A stretch of 64,000 nt of DNA from Parasitella parasitica (taxonomy: Eukaryota; Mucoromycota; Mucoromycetes; Mucorales; Mucoraceae): contig MU619308.1 in assembly GCA_025201805.1 (NCBI GenBank), positions 1-64,000 on the forward strand, read 5' to 3'. This document shows positions 1-11,136 of this stretch, piece after piece. The notes under the pieces were generated by a model. The model did no database searches. It had not been told where the DNA came from and saw nothing but the letters and a program-made list of their open reading frames with translations. How positions within the stretch are numbered: the first letter of the stretch is position 1; each line of letters starts with the position of its first letter. Both the position numbers and the translations under genes were made by a program.

Positions 1-1697
1 ATTCAAATGGAATTGTATAAAGACTTTTAGAAACCAGGACCAGAGCAATCCTGGCTTCCTTTTCAATCTTTAATAAAGACCCTACGTTCTCCGTGATATA
101 ATCGCTTGTAGTCTCTTTATTTAATTGTCTTTGGAAATAATCGTTATTCATATAACTCTCAGTATCGAAAAGGCATCCGTATGGGTAGCGTCCGGATCCG
201 GCAGCCAGGACACGTACTTTGGTAACTGCCTGGTCGATCGAGAATGGGCCCCACAAGTTGTTGATTTGCTGAAATAATTGTGGGCAGATTATCCACTGGT
301 GTTTGAAGAATTGCCGGCGAGACTCGAAATCCGCTGTCTTGTTCTGCAGACCCTGGATGTGTTGCGCTGAAGACACCAGTTCCATACCTCGGTCACTAGT
401 TCCATCAGTGGGACAGAGCGAGTCCCACCTTGCTTGTTTATATACGATTGACTGGTCGTGTTGTCTGTTCGGATGAGTACCGTCGAGTTCGCCATCAGAG
501 GAAAGGTCTTGAGAGCCAGATGCGCCGCCTTCAGCTCGCGCCAGTTGATGGACTGTGCTGCCTCATCCGCTGTCCAGTATCCATGTGCTGTGTGGTTCTT
601 CCAGATGCATCCCCACCCGGTGTTACTGGCGTCCACGTAGATGATCTCGGTGGGCGTCGTGGGGAGGAATGAGCGGCTGTTCCATTTCTTTAGGTTGAAA
701 TACCACCACTGGAGTTCCTTTAGGCTGTCTGGATCCAATGGGCGAGGCTTGTCCCAATCCTGTTCCGTCTTCACAACCTGGTTCTTGTAATGTATGAGAT
801 GCCGAGTGTTTAATCTGGCCGCGAAGACTGCGAACGTGGCCGCTTGGATGCGCATTGTAACACTGTGTAGTACCCGGGGAGTCTGCCTGCGAGGGTGATC
901 CAAGATCTGCTTGATGGAGCGACGAAGATCCCGAAGCTTCTTCCGCGGGAGGGACGCTTGCATGGTCTGAGTATTTAAGGAGAAGCCTAGATGTTCTAGT
1001 TGTTGGCTGGGCTTCAACACAGCTTTCTTGTAAGTTGACCAGCCAACCCAGATTATGCAGTTGTTGTTGTATACGACTTGCTGACCCTGTTGTAATGCTT
1101 GTTTCCTGGTTTTGGCAATCAGAATCCAGTCGTTCAGATACGCTGAGATACGCATTCCCTGGGAGCGAGCCTACTCCAGAATGGGGAGGCATACCTTGGT
1201 AAAGACAAAGGGAACCGTAGCCAGGCCAAATGCAGCTGTGCAATACTGGTACACTTGGGATTTCCATTTCAGGTGCAGAAACCGACGAGAATCCGGATGT
1301 AGAGCTATATGTTAAAATGCATCTGACGGATCGATGAAAAGTAAGTAATCGTTCTTGTGGATCATGTGTGTAACCTCTCTGCTTGTTTCCATTTTGAAAT
1401 GAGGGGCGTGCAGATATTGATTGAGCCGTTTGAGGTTGAAGACAGGGCGAATGCCCCCATCTTTCTTGGGGATGACGAACAACGAACTCTGTAAAAGCCT
1501 GGCATTCGCTGAGCCTCTTCGGCTGATACTGGCTCGATTGCCCGTTTGGCTAGCAAGTCCTGTATTGCGTGATCGATCAACGGGATTTGTTCCTTGCTGA
1601 ATGGTTGAATTGATGATGGAGGGGTTGTGTGAAACTGAATGTTGTTTTGTTGGAATGTTGTTGGTCCATGCGTGGTAGAATTTGCTGAGACGACCAC
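1..1697 (-). pseudogene. DIRS-type reverse transcriptase-RNase H, frameshifted
   Basis: Three frames are needed to follow the protein. About 1697-1362 carries an RT start (LIDHAIQDLLAKRAIEPV). 1155-289 carries the RT palm remnant (YLNDWILIA) and the RNase H core, with the acidic residues of YVDASNTGWG, the INWRELKAAHLAL helix and the INKQGGTRS motif. The frame then shifts again at about 300 and continues to the window edge with a tail typical of these polymerases (ADFESRRQFFKHQW). Such an enzyme would copy element RNA; here the breaks make it nonfunctional. A similar element could be active elsewhere in the genome. Confidence 0.75.
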
Positions 1698-2339
1698 CTA
1701 CTGGGTCGGTTGCTGTTGGTTTTAATGTTGTTGCTGATGTTGTTGTTGGTGTTGAATTTACTGGCGAAACGGATTGTCGTTTTTCTTGTTGTTGTTGTTG
1801 TTGGCCCGAAAGTTGTTGTTATTGCTGAAGTCTCTGATGTTGTTGAAATTGCTGCTGTTGTTGAAGTTGCTGTTGGTGTTGTTGCAGAAACCACGCACCC
1901 TGCTGAAAGGGTGGACCTTGCCGAAAAAAACTGCTGATTGGAACCATTTGAAAAGGATCCCGAACTGGGATTCCCATTGGGAAAACGACGAAGAGCAGAG
2001 GCCTCCCGAATGGCTTTTTTTGCAGCAGCTTGTTGGCTGATGCTTTGCTGGAATTCCTCGGGAGGCACAATGTAGCCGACATCCGATTCCGTCTTCACCG
2101 AGAAAGAGGGTGGATTGACAGCTCGGTACGCAATGTTGATACGTGCCTGTGTAATCGTGGAACAGAGATCAACCACGAGGCTGTGCATATCGGCCAACAT
2201 GGCACAGAAACGTTCCAAGTTGGCATTGCTGCCGTCTTAGGTAAGCATCTCATGGGCAAGGACGTCCAAAGGGCGGAGGATAACTGATGCCTGGTACGGA
2301 AGATGCTTCAAAGAGTTGTCTTCTATCTTTTGGCCTTTG

Positions 2340-3019
2340 TGTTATGTCAAAAGTCTGATAAAATAAATCTGCCAAAGAATTACACCTTTATTCATAATAC
2401 ATCTCTCTATCAGGGATCTTCTACGGCCTTATTAGATAATCAGGGACAGAGTACTAAGAGAAGATATGCAGAAGTTTATTTCAAATAAGGAGGCTATGAT
2501 TTAATAAGGGAAAGGTGGAGAAAGATAAGAAGATTGCTAGGGATATTTAATAAGGGAATTCGATTAGGAGATCTGACGAAGAAAACTCTTCTTTGCTGGT
2601 CAAAATAGCCTCTATTTATACTTTTTTGCGAGCTGTCTAGTTCACTGAAATGTGAACTAGACTATTCACTATAACGTGAATCAATTAGGTAAATAGGATA
2701 TCGTGGATCAATAAGTCAATAGTATAATGTGGATGAGTAAGGCAAGAATGACAGTGTGAATCAGAGAGGCAAGAATGCAATGTGGATTGATTAGGGAAGA
2801 ACGAGGTGATATATATTTTTAGATCAAGATGTATAATTGTTTGGGCTTGAAGGCTCGACAGGTTCATGACACTCTCGATGTATTATATACACATTCATTA
2901 CACTAGGGTTCTACTGTCTAGCTGCATAATGTAAATCATGACTACCCATGATTTACTGTAAGACCCTGGGACTGATCTGAGATCCTGATGTGAGACTTTG
3001 CCATGTTATTGATATAACA
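2340..3019. mobile_element. Solo LTR (680 bp) with 5-bp target duplication CTTTG
   Basis: The element begins TGTTATGTCAA and ends TTGATATAACA, which are near-perfect inverted termini of the TG...CA type. The five bases CTTTG occur immediately before it (2335-2339) and immediately after it (3020-3024). It has no coding capacity, holds AATAAA-like sequence near its left end and a degenerate tandem repeat in its middle. Removing it restores the gag frame of the host element. This is what recombination between the two LTRs of a Ty1/Ty3-type element would leave. The internal retroelement was not found in the window. Confidence 0.88.
2676..2808. repeat. Five-unit degenerate 26/27-bp tandem repeat inside the LTR
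   Basis: Units start with GTGAATC or GTGGAT(T/C/G) at 2676, 2703, 2729, 2756 and 2782, so spacings alternate 27, 26, 27, 26. Two short palindromes precede it: CTAGTTCAC/GTGAACTAG (2637-2660) and ATTCAC/GTGAAT (2664-2681). The regular spacing suggests repeated protein-binding sites in the LTR promoter, but that is inference. Confidence 0.7.
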
Positions 3020-3639
3020 CTTTGTTCATGTTTTGTTCGGCGGAGGGAATGGTAGCCGGAGAACGGTAGTCCAACTGAGCGACTGGGGGATACGCTTCAA
3101 TAATGGCTTTGCGTTCGGCAAGTGCCATTGGTTGGGAAGTATGGATAGGGGCTTCCATGTGCAGGATGTTCACCTGAGTCTCGGATAGTGTCCACTCATA
3201 ATGAGGGTGTGTACTAAGGGAATGCAACATAGCCGGGGCAGCCTCTTCGACTGACTGCATTTGAGTGGGATTGACAACCTGAGCCAGTTATGCTTGAAGA
3301 GAAAGCCATTTGTTCCTGCATGGCGGAGAGTTGTTGTTCGATAGATGACATGTGTAATAAAGAAATATATAGAAAGCGTGATGAATCAAGGAAGCTGGTA
3401 ATGACCGAGCGAAAAAGAAGATTGATAGTATAATGATTAGATTTTTTACTTTATATATCTTTGAATTTCGCTATGAAATAAAGCTTCAAGAAGATTCTAC
3501 TAGCAATAATAACATTTCCTATTTTGTTCTGACGGTCTCAAGAAATTCTTTCAAGAATTCTCTCGACCTAGAACTGGCGTTTTTGAATGTTTCAAAATTG
3601 GTAATAAAAAAAAGCGTTTGTATAACCTTGCCTCAATGT

Positions 3640-4078
3640 AAACCAATAGCTGAGATACTGTTTAGCACGGCTCAAAAACCCTTTTCATATACCTTTATTT
3701 CTGAATGAAATAAATACCATCAAATCTGAAATATTTCTCATTTTCCCGCTTAAAGGCCTATAATACAATCTCTGATATCTCTACAAACTATTAAGCAATA
3801 GAGACACAACCTTTAGCCAAAATCTTCTTTTTTTGCACCATTCTGCAATATATCCAAGTTTCATTTACCTCTGACCATTTTTCAGATTTTGCAATGTTTG
3901 GACCCCAAACTTCATATTCGATTTTCAATTTTAAACTTTGGATCAATCTTGAAGGTCATTTTCAGATACGGATTTGGGATTCAAACCAAGTATACATCCT
4001 AAAACTAGCACAATAACTGCACCTCATCACGTTTTCCGAATTCCAATATCTATCTTTGTTATCGAGATACTGCCTGTT
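3640..4078. repeat. Unclassified dispersed repeat E, copy 1
   Basis: The stretch shares long near-identical runs with 47.56-47.99 kb and, more diverged, with 49.05-49.47 kb. Examples are GACACAAC..AGCCAAAATCTTC, the CCAAGTTTCAT..ACCTCTGACC segment and GGACCCCAAAC. It contains no convincing protein. A 91-codon open frame (3433-3708) overlaps its left part but looks like chance. Confidence 0.75.
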
Positions 4079-4104
4079 GGAAACAAAAAAAAAAGATGAA
4101 TACC

Positions 4105-4495
4105 AGCGGTTAACGAGATACAAAAACTTTATAATACTTTATTTAAGATCGAAATTGCATCGGCTATTCATACCTTTTACAACTACATAAATTTATGGTG
4201 ACTTATTTAAATTACTAATTGACAAGCCTAATTCCCAGTAACAATTTACTTGACAGAGTATGATGTAAGTCTATACAATGAAGGGCTACAAGTCTTTGAT
4301 CTGACAGTGCCTTAACTTTTATCCTGGTACATAAATCTGTGTTCGCATTACATGAATAACCTTCTTGGTTTGGAACAGAGAGACTTTATTTTTCAGTTTA
4401 CACAAGCGTATCACAGCACATTATTGGACAATCTCCAATCTTCAAATCGAAGTACATTGCCACGATCTCCTATCTGTAATTATGGCAGATCACTT
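4105..4495. repeat. Unclassified dispersed repeat D, copy 1
   Basis: It aligns by eye with 46,855-47,195, for example AACGAGATACAAAAACTT, ATAACCTTCTTG.TTTGAA and GTACATTGCCA.GATCTCCT. No coding capacity was seen. In copy 2 the repeat sits next to an LTR relic, while here it lies about 1.1 kb from one. Confidence 0.7.
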
Positions 4496-4499
4496 ACTC

Positions 4500-5662
4500 A
4501 AATATTCCTCATTCAATCCTGGAATAGCTAAATAAATTTATTCATTCAGTTTTAATTATATTTTTTCTCTCTATATCTCGTTATTCTAAATACTTTGCTT
4601 AATATTCTACAGAGCAACTGGATAATAAAAGGTGGAGGGGGGAGAAAACATGTTTTAGATTGGATCGAATTCATTTTAGGAAAGTAGATTAAAATCGTTT
4701 CTGAGGGGACATTGTGCAGCATATTGGTGATAGATTGATGCCTAGAAAACTCCAAGTTAGTTATTGCGCTAATGTGTTGCTTTTAAATTCAAGATAGGCA
4801 GATGGTCCAGAGCTGTGTAAATGTAAATTTTTTTTTTGGATGGTTAGGATGAGAGGGTCAATCAGTTATAACCAGAATGCTGAATCACATGGTCTAAAAT
4901 AATTGCATTAGATAGCCAGGCATCTATGTATGCAACAAGGTGTGTTATATTGAATCAGCTGCCAAAATAGAAGATTTCCCTGTCGAACGCTGGTATTTAA
5001 TTACCAAGCCTGGCAGGGTTTTACAAATGTACACCTCAGAAAATCTACGAAAAGGGCCCTGATAATCAAGGTCGCTCTGTAGCAACCCATTATTCTTTAC
5101 CCTAAAAATGCTGTGACATCCGTCACCTGACAAAGTCAGTATGCATCAATACAACTGCCATATATATTCCATGCCCGCAGACAATTCAAACTTCATGCCC
5201 GAATCCATAGCAATATCATTATCCGTAGAAACATCATTTAGTATAAATACCTTAACAATTTATAACAATAAAGAAACATCCATTTCAACTATAAATCTAC
5301 TTACAGCAACCTTTCAAATATCACAAATGCCAAGGAATTTGAAATTAAATCGATTTTTGCCAAATTTGTGCACTTGTTTCCTATTCGTTAAACTTGCACC
5401 AGGATGGGGATGATCTGCTTCATGTAAACAATCGAATACACACAGTCCTTTTTCTCTTTTTGTATTATCTCAATAACGTCTGATATGATGCTGCATCTTT
5501 AGAATGAGTCATTAGCTATCTTCTCTTTTCACGATTGTAGAAAAATGCAGAGTAGTAAGGTGCTATTCAAGGAGTATTAAAAATAGTCCGCTGAAAAGTT
5601 GTATTTGAAACCTCACATCCTTTTGTTCTTATTTTTCCCTTTCTCTTATACATAGTACAGCA
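4500..5662. other. Intergenic, no gene seen
   Basis: AT-rich sequence between the repeats and the Sec14-like gene. The short open frames on both strands have no recognisable features. The last about 100 bases before 5663 are pyrimidine-rich and may hold the promoter and 5' UTR of the downstream gene. Confidence 0.5.
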
Positions 5663-6914
5663 ATGACACCAGAAGAACGAGCTGAGAAAATTAAACAACT
5701 AAGACAAGAACTTGTCGACATCAAGCACCCTGTAACTGATGAGGTATGCAGCTATTAGTAGTGCTTTGTCCTTTGAATTTACTTTGACACATGCATGTAG
5801 TATCTCGAACAATTTTTGATAGCTCGCAGTTGGAATATTGTAAGAAGAAAATAGAAGGGCACTTTTACCCTGAATATCTAATATGTTCTTGATACTCTAG
5901 GCAAATGCCAAAGACCAGTTGCTGAAGACGTTCGAATGGCGTGAAACTAGTCGCATTGGTGACCATCCTGTTGCCACTGGAGAAAACAAACTACCTGTGC
6001 TCTATGCTGTTCGTGGGTACGAAAGTGTGCCTGATAGTAATTTAGAAGCACGTCCTGGAATTAGTGAGAGTGTATTGAGGATTAATAAGTATATGGGTGG
6101 TGCATGTCTCCACAAGACAGATAGAGAAGGTTGCCCTGTTTATATCGAAAGACTGGTATGGATACCGTTGCGCGTGTGTGCGAACCAAGGAATCTCATAT
6201 GTCTGCATTGTGTAGGGCTATCACCGTGCAAAGGAACTTGCGAAAAATGCTAAAGTAGAGGAAGTTCAAGGATATCATATTGGCTGCAATGAATTTCTGC
6301 ATCGTGTTGTCATGAAGGATTGCTCAAAGGCTGCTGGACGTCATATTAATCGAGAAACTGTTATTTTCGATTGTACTGGAATGGGATGGTATCGTAAGTT
6401 CTCGATTGTTGACAATAGACATGTTTACTAAGCAGGATCTGTAGAATTACATATGCCTGCTTTATATTTCATTAAGGCCATTGCTGATTGTGATCAAAAG
6501 TATTATCCTGAAACGCTCAACAAATTCTTTTTGGTAAATGCACCGAGTGCGTTTGTGTATGTCTGGAAGATTGTCAAAGCCTGGCTGGATCCTGGAGTAA
6601 CTACGACAATGAGTAGGATGATTTTGATAAACAACTAACGGTTGATGTAGACTATTGCCAAAATCCAAATCATTGGATCCGATTTCAAGGAACCACTATT
6701 GAAACAAATTGCACCTGAAAACCTCCCTGCATTTTTAGGCGGTGAATGCACATGCGATCATATGGATGGGAACTGTGTCCCATCTCAAGTACTGAAGAAT
6801 GCTAAACCACTTGTACCCAATGAAAAGAATGAAAAGGTAGACACTGCTTACAATACCGATATTATGGAACAAGGAAAAACTTCCGATATCATCAGAGGGC
6901 CTTCATTCTATTAA
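5663..6914 (+). CDS. Sec14-like CRAL-TRIO phospholipid transfer protein
   Basis: Six exons: 5663-5743, 5801-5839, 5901-6155, 6216-6393, 6436-6596 and 6651-6914, giving 325 aa with all phases closing. The 39-nt second exon supplies the YLEQFLIARSWNI helix. Without it the CRAL-TRIO N domain would be broken, so it is probably real. The lipid-binding CRAL-TRIO lobe follows, with GCNEFLHRVV, TVIFDCTGMGW, LNKFFLVNAPSAF and the hallmark WLDPGTIAKIQIIGSDF, then LPAFLGGECTC at the C-terminus. Sec14-type proteins exchange phosphatidylinositol and phosphatidylcholine and help PI kinases at Golgi and endosomes. It is cytosolic, with no signal or membrane helix. It could be any of several Sec14 homologues, so no symbol is given. 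Confidence 0.88.
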
Positions 6915-7007
6915 AATCTATCAAAGGAAAAAGTATACGTAGAGAATAATAAAGAGATCATTTATTTGAGTTAATTGACAAATTTTACCGGACGAGATAT
7001 TAGTTGT

Positions 7008-7443
7008 TTAATCGAAAAGACCTATTTTACAGATTTATTATGTCATGTCATCTTAAACTCTTGTCAAAACACTTACCGAAACCCATATCGTCATCAGACT
7101 CTTCCTTCTCTTCAGCCTTAGCTTCCTCGGCGGGAGCATCGGTGGCAGCAGAACCGGAAGCAGCGCCAGCAGCGACAGCGGAACCAGAACCAGGAGCACC
7201 AACGTTCAAGAGAAGAGCCTTGAGATCTTGACCAGCGAGGGCCTTGGCATAGAGAGAGAACCAGATAGGCTCAACTTCAACACCGGCAGCGGCAACAAGG
7301 GTTTGGAGCTTGTCAGCCTGCGTTATAAATACATTAGTAAACGTGCTAAAAATTTGTAGTATCCATAAGGCACTCACGGTGATCTCAACATTATCATCCT
7401 CGAGGATGAGAGCGGCGTAGACGACAGCGAGTTCAGCAGACAT
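7008..7443 (-). CDS. 60S acidic ribosomal protein P1
   Basis: Exons 7378-7443, 7077-7317 and 7008-7021 encode 106 aa, the usual P1 length. It starts [18 protein letters not shown], has the helical dimerisation domain, an Ala/Gly hinge and the acidic tail ending DDDMGFGLFD, the conserved stalk C-terminus that contacts elongation factors. The last three residues and the stop come from a 14-nt terminal exon; reading through intron 2 would lose the GLFD end. P1 pairs with P2 on P0 to form the ribosomal stalk. The N-terminus fits P1 rather than P2. Confidence 0.95.
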
Positions 7444-9151
7444 GCTATTATGTATATGTAACAGAATGGTTAATAAATTGGTGATATGACATGTCAATCA
7501 ACATTCATCGAAATTGCCATGGGTTGGATAATAGCGAGATGGATGGGATTTGCTGTTGAATGACATGTGTATTGATGGATTGATCCTACATACGTGCAAC
7601 GGATGGATGTAACTTGAAGGGGGGGCTACATAGATGTACACAACCACCTTTTGGATAAGTAGCATCACTAAATTAACCGAGTCACCAACCACCGCTGGTC
7701 TGACTGGCACCGAATACCGGTACTTGGTCTGGTAAAGTGAGGAAGGTTGGCTGAGTTGGGCAGTCTAGTTTTCTGCATTGTTTATGGCACTACTGTGGTT
7801 TTGACCATATGTTTAATAAATTCTTAATTGGAGAAATCAGAAAGTTTTCTGAAAACACATTTGACTATCCTCAAGCGCCTCCTTTTGAATGGTGTGGAGC
7901 CATGATAGATTCCATTTCATCAATGCTATAATGTGATGTTTAACATCAAAATCACTTCGCTTTGCTGATTATTCTGGATAGAGACTAGAGCCTGATACAG
8001 AACTGTATAGAGCTCATTTTGAAAATGTATCAAGTACACAAGAATCATTCATACCACAACTATCTTCGCAATATTCAAAAAAAAAAAAAAAAAAGCTTAA
8101 AATAACAAAAACCAATGTAGACAAGTCAGAGAAACTAATACTTTGGTCGAAAACGATGGACATGCTGGTCATTTTCAGCATTAGAATTGACGGGCCATCA
8201 ACGGATAAGTTTACCCCTTCAAAAAATACACGAATACTTGTATCAATGTCATCTATTCAATTGGCAAGCAAGATGTAAGAAGATCTCAATAGCTTAGCGC
8301 TTTCTGACCCATTAGCACATTTTAGACAGCTACGATCCAAACTTCATCAACATAGTACATATTCTCTGGCCAGAAGTTATAATGTTTTCACTTCAGATAC
8401 AAAATTACACGCTGTACACAATTTACACACCTGTAAATAGCACATCAAATCATGATACTAGCTGTATTATTGGCTCTAAGGAAATGGAAATTCAGTTTTC
8501 GAAGAAAATGGCATGTTGAAAACAGAGGATATTAAACAACTATTACCCAAGGAAATCGCAAGGAAAACTCAAGTTGAATCAGATGCTCTCGAAAAACAGA
8601 TCTATTTAAAGACGATAGCGAACATGAAATCATCGCAAATACATCTATACCTCCATATCTTTGTTCCATTGCCATTTCCACGATGAACTACTTGAAAGAC
8701 GCTCAGAAGAAAAATATCTGGAATATAAGTTTTTCCTAGCTTAAATAAATTTATATTTTACTCATTCAAATTATTGTTAAGCTTATGACGATTTCAGGGT
8801 AGTAAGAATGGCTGTTAGAGAGGCACTGCTTGCTAGTGATAAAACTTGGGGGGGGGGTTGAAAATAACGTACGACCAAAGTTGGATTTTGAAGATGGATC
8901 AGGCGTAAAGTCTCCTTGCCTGAAAGACACTGACATCTAGGATTACTGGAGCCTATGAAATGTCTATTTGAGAGGTTTGTGGGCGATTTGCATCAAAATT
9001 CTAATATAATCTTTCTAGCATGAAAGATCTGTACGCGGATTTCTTTCAAAAGTGTACGAAATTTTATTAATACCGTATTTCTACTTTATATATTCCACAT
9101 ATGTATGAATTTTTTTTTCTTTTTCTTTTTTGTTCTTTAGAAGAAGTACAA
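7444..9151. other. Intergenic, with a decayed coding-like patch at about 8290-8760
   Basis: No intact gene seen. A frame starting at 8513 (MLKTEDIKQLLPKEIA) runs about 55 codons. A second frame then opens from about 8590 (HEIIANTSIPPYLC), as expected if one base was lost. A further open patch lies at about 8320-8450. I recognise no family. An A run (8079-8094) and a G run (about 8849) are present. Confidence 0.4.
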
Positions 9152-10641
9152 TTAAAAGTGAGAAATGGTGCCATTTTCAAGATAGTCGACAAGGTCCACT
9201 TCTTCACGTCTTTTCTTCATACGAGCTTTGATTTGTTGACGTTCTCTTTCAAGCATGGTTAAAATAATGAATTGTTCAGATCTTTCTTGTTCCAATTCAG
9301 CCGACTTTATCTTTTGCCAATTCAGATGTTTGTTGCATTTTCGACTCTGTGAGCACTTGGTGAATCCTTTTGTAGTGATCTGATCGCCATTGGCATCGAG
9401 CAAAGAAATCGGCGCATCCTCCTTGATTTGATCCACCTTTTCCCATAAACTGTCTGGCCACGTAAGTCTGGAATCGAACCCACAAATGTCTTCATCGGTG
9501 TGCTGTAATAATAGTTTTAAAAATGTAGACTTGTGATCACCCATTGTGATTAATGATTTCGCATGCAGTTTTTCTTCCTTGACTCGGCTTAATCTTGTTC
9601 GATCGTCCATGTCTGCAAAGCTGCTCAGTCTTGCTCTAGATAATGGGTTGTAGAGTTGATCATCTAACGACATGGTAGCATTTTTCTTTTTCAGTTCTGA
9701 CAATTCGATACGGGCACGAGCTACTTGCATTCCGCAGGTATCTGAGCAGTATTTACTGAGATGGCCTTGATGAGTGCCAATTCTTGCTGGTTTCAAACAA
9801 GCGGGATTATGACAATTAGGCTTCCACAGTGTTTGCTTTCCTGTAACTACAAAATTCAACAGCAATTATTAAAATTATGGCTACAATGAGAGGATACTCA
9901 AGATACTCACGTTTTGCGCAGTTTTCACAGTAATAAAGGTCAATGAATTCACTCTGCTTTTCGCTTATTTCTATACATTCGCCGTGGAACCATTCGTTAC
10001 ATCGGTCGCAGGCAATCATGAATTCCTTCACGTCGTATGGTCTTTTGCAAATACAGTAAAGCTCGTTATTGTTGTCGTTCGGAGGTCGTTGCTGCTGTTG
10101 TTGTTGAAGAGGTGGTGTCGTTGGCGTCGATGGTGTGGCAGGCTCTGATGTGTTAATGTTTTTCTGCAATGGAGGTCTGCCTCTTTTGACCTTCTTTACA
10201 GGCTACCAAAAAAAAATAGCTTTAATGGAGTTTCTTCTTGGTTAAAAAAGAGGTATTACTTACTCGGCTATCATCTTTGTCCAAGATCCTTTTCGGTGTA
10301 GCAGCCATAGTACTAGACGGTGTAGATGTTGATGATGACGGTGGTGGAGGAAAATACTGTTCCTGTGCTGATATGAGATTATTAGTTGCTGATGGCGGTA
10401 GCGAGAGTTTCTTGTCTTGGTCAATTTCAGTTGCTTGGCAACCTCCATCAGAAGCTATATTTGAATTAATGTGTAAAGGGTATTGTTCTTGCTGCTGCTG
10501 TAATGGGTATGATGGATGATCTTGATGCTCCTCTGGTGTCTCTACTGGCTGCCATTTTAACACAGGACTGATGCGTTTTCGCAAAGGCAGGCGATTTGGG
10601 CTGCTGCCACTCTGGTCAATGTTTTCAAGCTGTTCAGACAT
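9152..10641 (-). CDS. PHD-finger subunit of Set1C/COMPASS (Spp1/CXXC1-like)
   Basis: Exons 10264-10641, 9911-10202 and 9152-9846 give 454 aa. After a Pro/Gln/Ser-rich N-terminus comes an AT-hook-like KRGRPP. A PHD finger follows (about residues 160-210: CICKRPYDVKEFMIACD..CNEWFHGECIEI..YYCENC), with the Cys4-His-Cys3 pattern and the aromatic residues that read H3K4me3. Downstream is a second Cys-rich segment (CHNPACLKPARIG..KYCSDTCG) and a basic coiled coil typical of Spp1/CXXC1. Family knowledge: the subunit tethers the Set1 H3K4 methyltransferase to active promoters. The CXXC domain of animals is not seen. Confidence 0.85.
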
Positions 10642-10644
10642 TTG

Positions 10645-10650
<6 letters not shown>

Positions 10651-10696
<46 letters not shown>
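10651..10696. repeat. (GT)23 microsatellite in the 5' leader of the PHD-finger gene
   Basis: An uninterrupted GT run begins 10 bases upstream of the start codon at 10641. In the minus-strand transcript it reads (AC)n in the 5' UTR. Open frames of alternating Thr/His or Val/Cys through it are artefacts of the repeat. Confidence 0.95.
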
Positions 10697-10697
<1 letters not shown>

Positions 10698-11136
10698 GGA
10701 AAGGTGAGAGAAGGAACGGTTTTGAAAGAGGAGTAATGCAATATATAAAAGAGGAGAAAAAGGGTTTTCAATAAATAATAAAAGAAAGGGAAAAGAGCAA
10801 GGCCATGGAAGAAATGGACTCGAGTAAAGAGAAAAAATTGCTGTTTGTGACGAAGACGCTGCGATTGAATAAGATTGGGAAGAGCTGGATGAGTCAAATT
10901 CCACTATCCTGTTTAAAAAGCTGAAAAATGTCTTGAAAAATGTATTTTTGTATCATTAAAATGTTCTTTTTGATGTGATACAATTATAGGTTTTATTGTC
11001 ATTTTCCCTTGTTTGAATTCATTGAAACGTCGGATATAAAGAACAGCATCCTTTATCTGTTTATTTTCTCTTTCTCTCCCACTCTCTCTCCTTTTTCCTC
11101 TTTCCCGCTTATCACAAGGTATAATTTTAAAAAGAA

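Larger units (their letters stand above)
1..3351 (-). mobile_element. Decayed DIRS-like retrotransposon, 3' part outside window
   Basis: A gag-like region (3351 down to about 1740) is followed on the minus strand by a reverse transcriptase/RNase H region that runs off the left edge. The RNase H part has the DIRS-type signature INKQGGTRS and the RT part has the YLNDW variant of the YxDD box. Several frameshifts and stops show it is dead. A solo LTR is inserted in the gag part. The tyrosine recombinase expected in a DIRS element would lie left of position 1 and is not visible. The DIRS assignment rests on recalled motifs, not on a search. Confidence 0.75.
1740..3351 (-). pseudogene. gag-like ORF of the DIRS-like element, split by a solo LTR
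   Basis: The start is taken at 3351 (MSSIEQQLSAMQEQ). A frameshift follows near 3310. The frame then stays open to 3020, is broken by the 680-bp LTR, and resumes left of 2335. If the LTR and one copy of the CTTTG target duplication are ignored, the two halves share one frame across the junction. One in-frame TAA lies near 2240. The C-terminal part is Gln/Asn/Thr-rich (about 1750-1900). That composition explains the long low-complexity open frames on the opposite strand, which are not genes. The protein would be a structural or RNA-binding gag; this role is inferred from its position before RT. Confidence 0.65.

Noticed and set aside
1710-2040. Long plus-strand open frames rich in Leu/Val.
   Set aside because: They are the antisense of the Gln/Asn/Thr-rich gag tail; the low-complexity CAA/CAG repeat keeps all frames open.
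9460-9485. T-loop-like GGGTTCGATTCC on the minus strand, suggesting a tRNA.
   Set aside because: It lies inside the conserved coding sequence of the PHD-finger gene (CGFDSRL) and no cloverleaf can be built around it.
10571-10904. Open frames through the GT/CA microsatellite.
   Set aside because: Alternating Val/Cys or Thr/His codons are a direct product of the dinucleotide repeat in the 5' leader of the PHD-finger gene.
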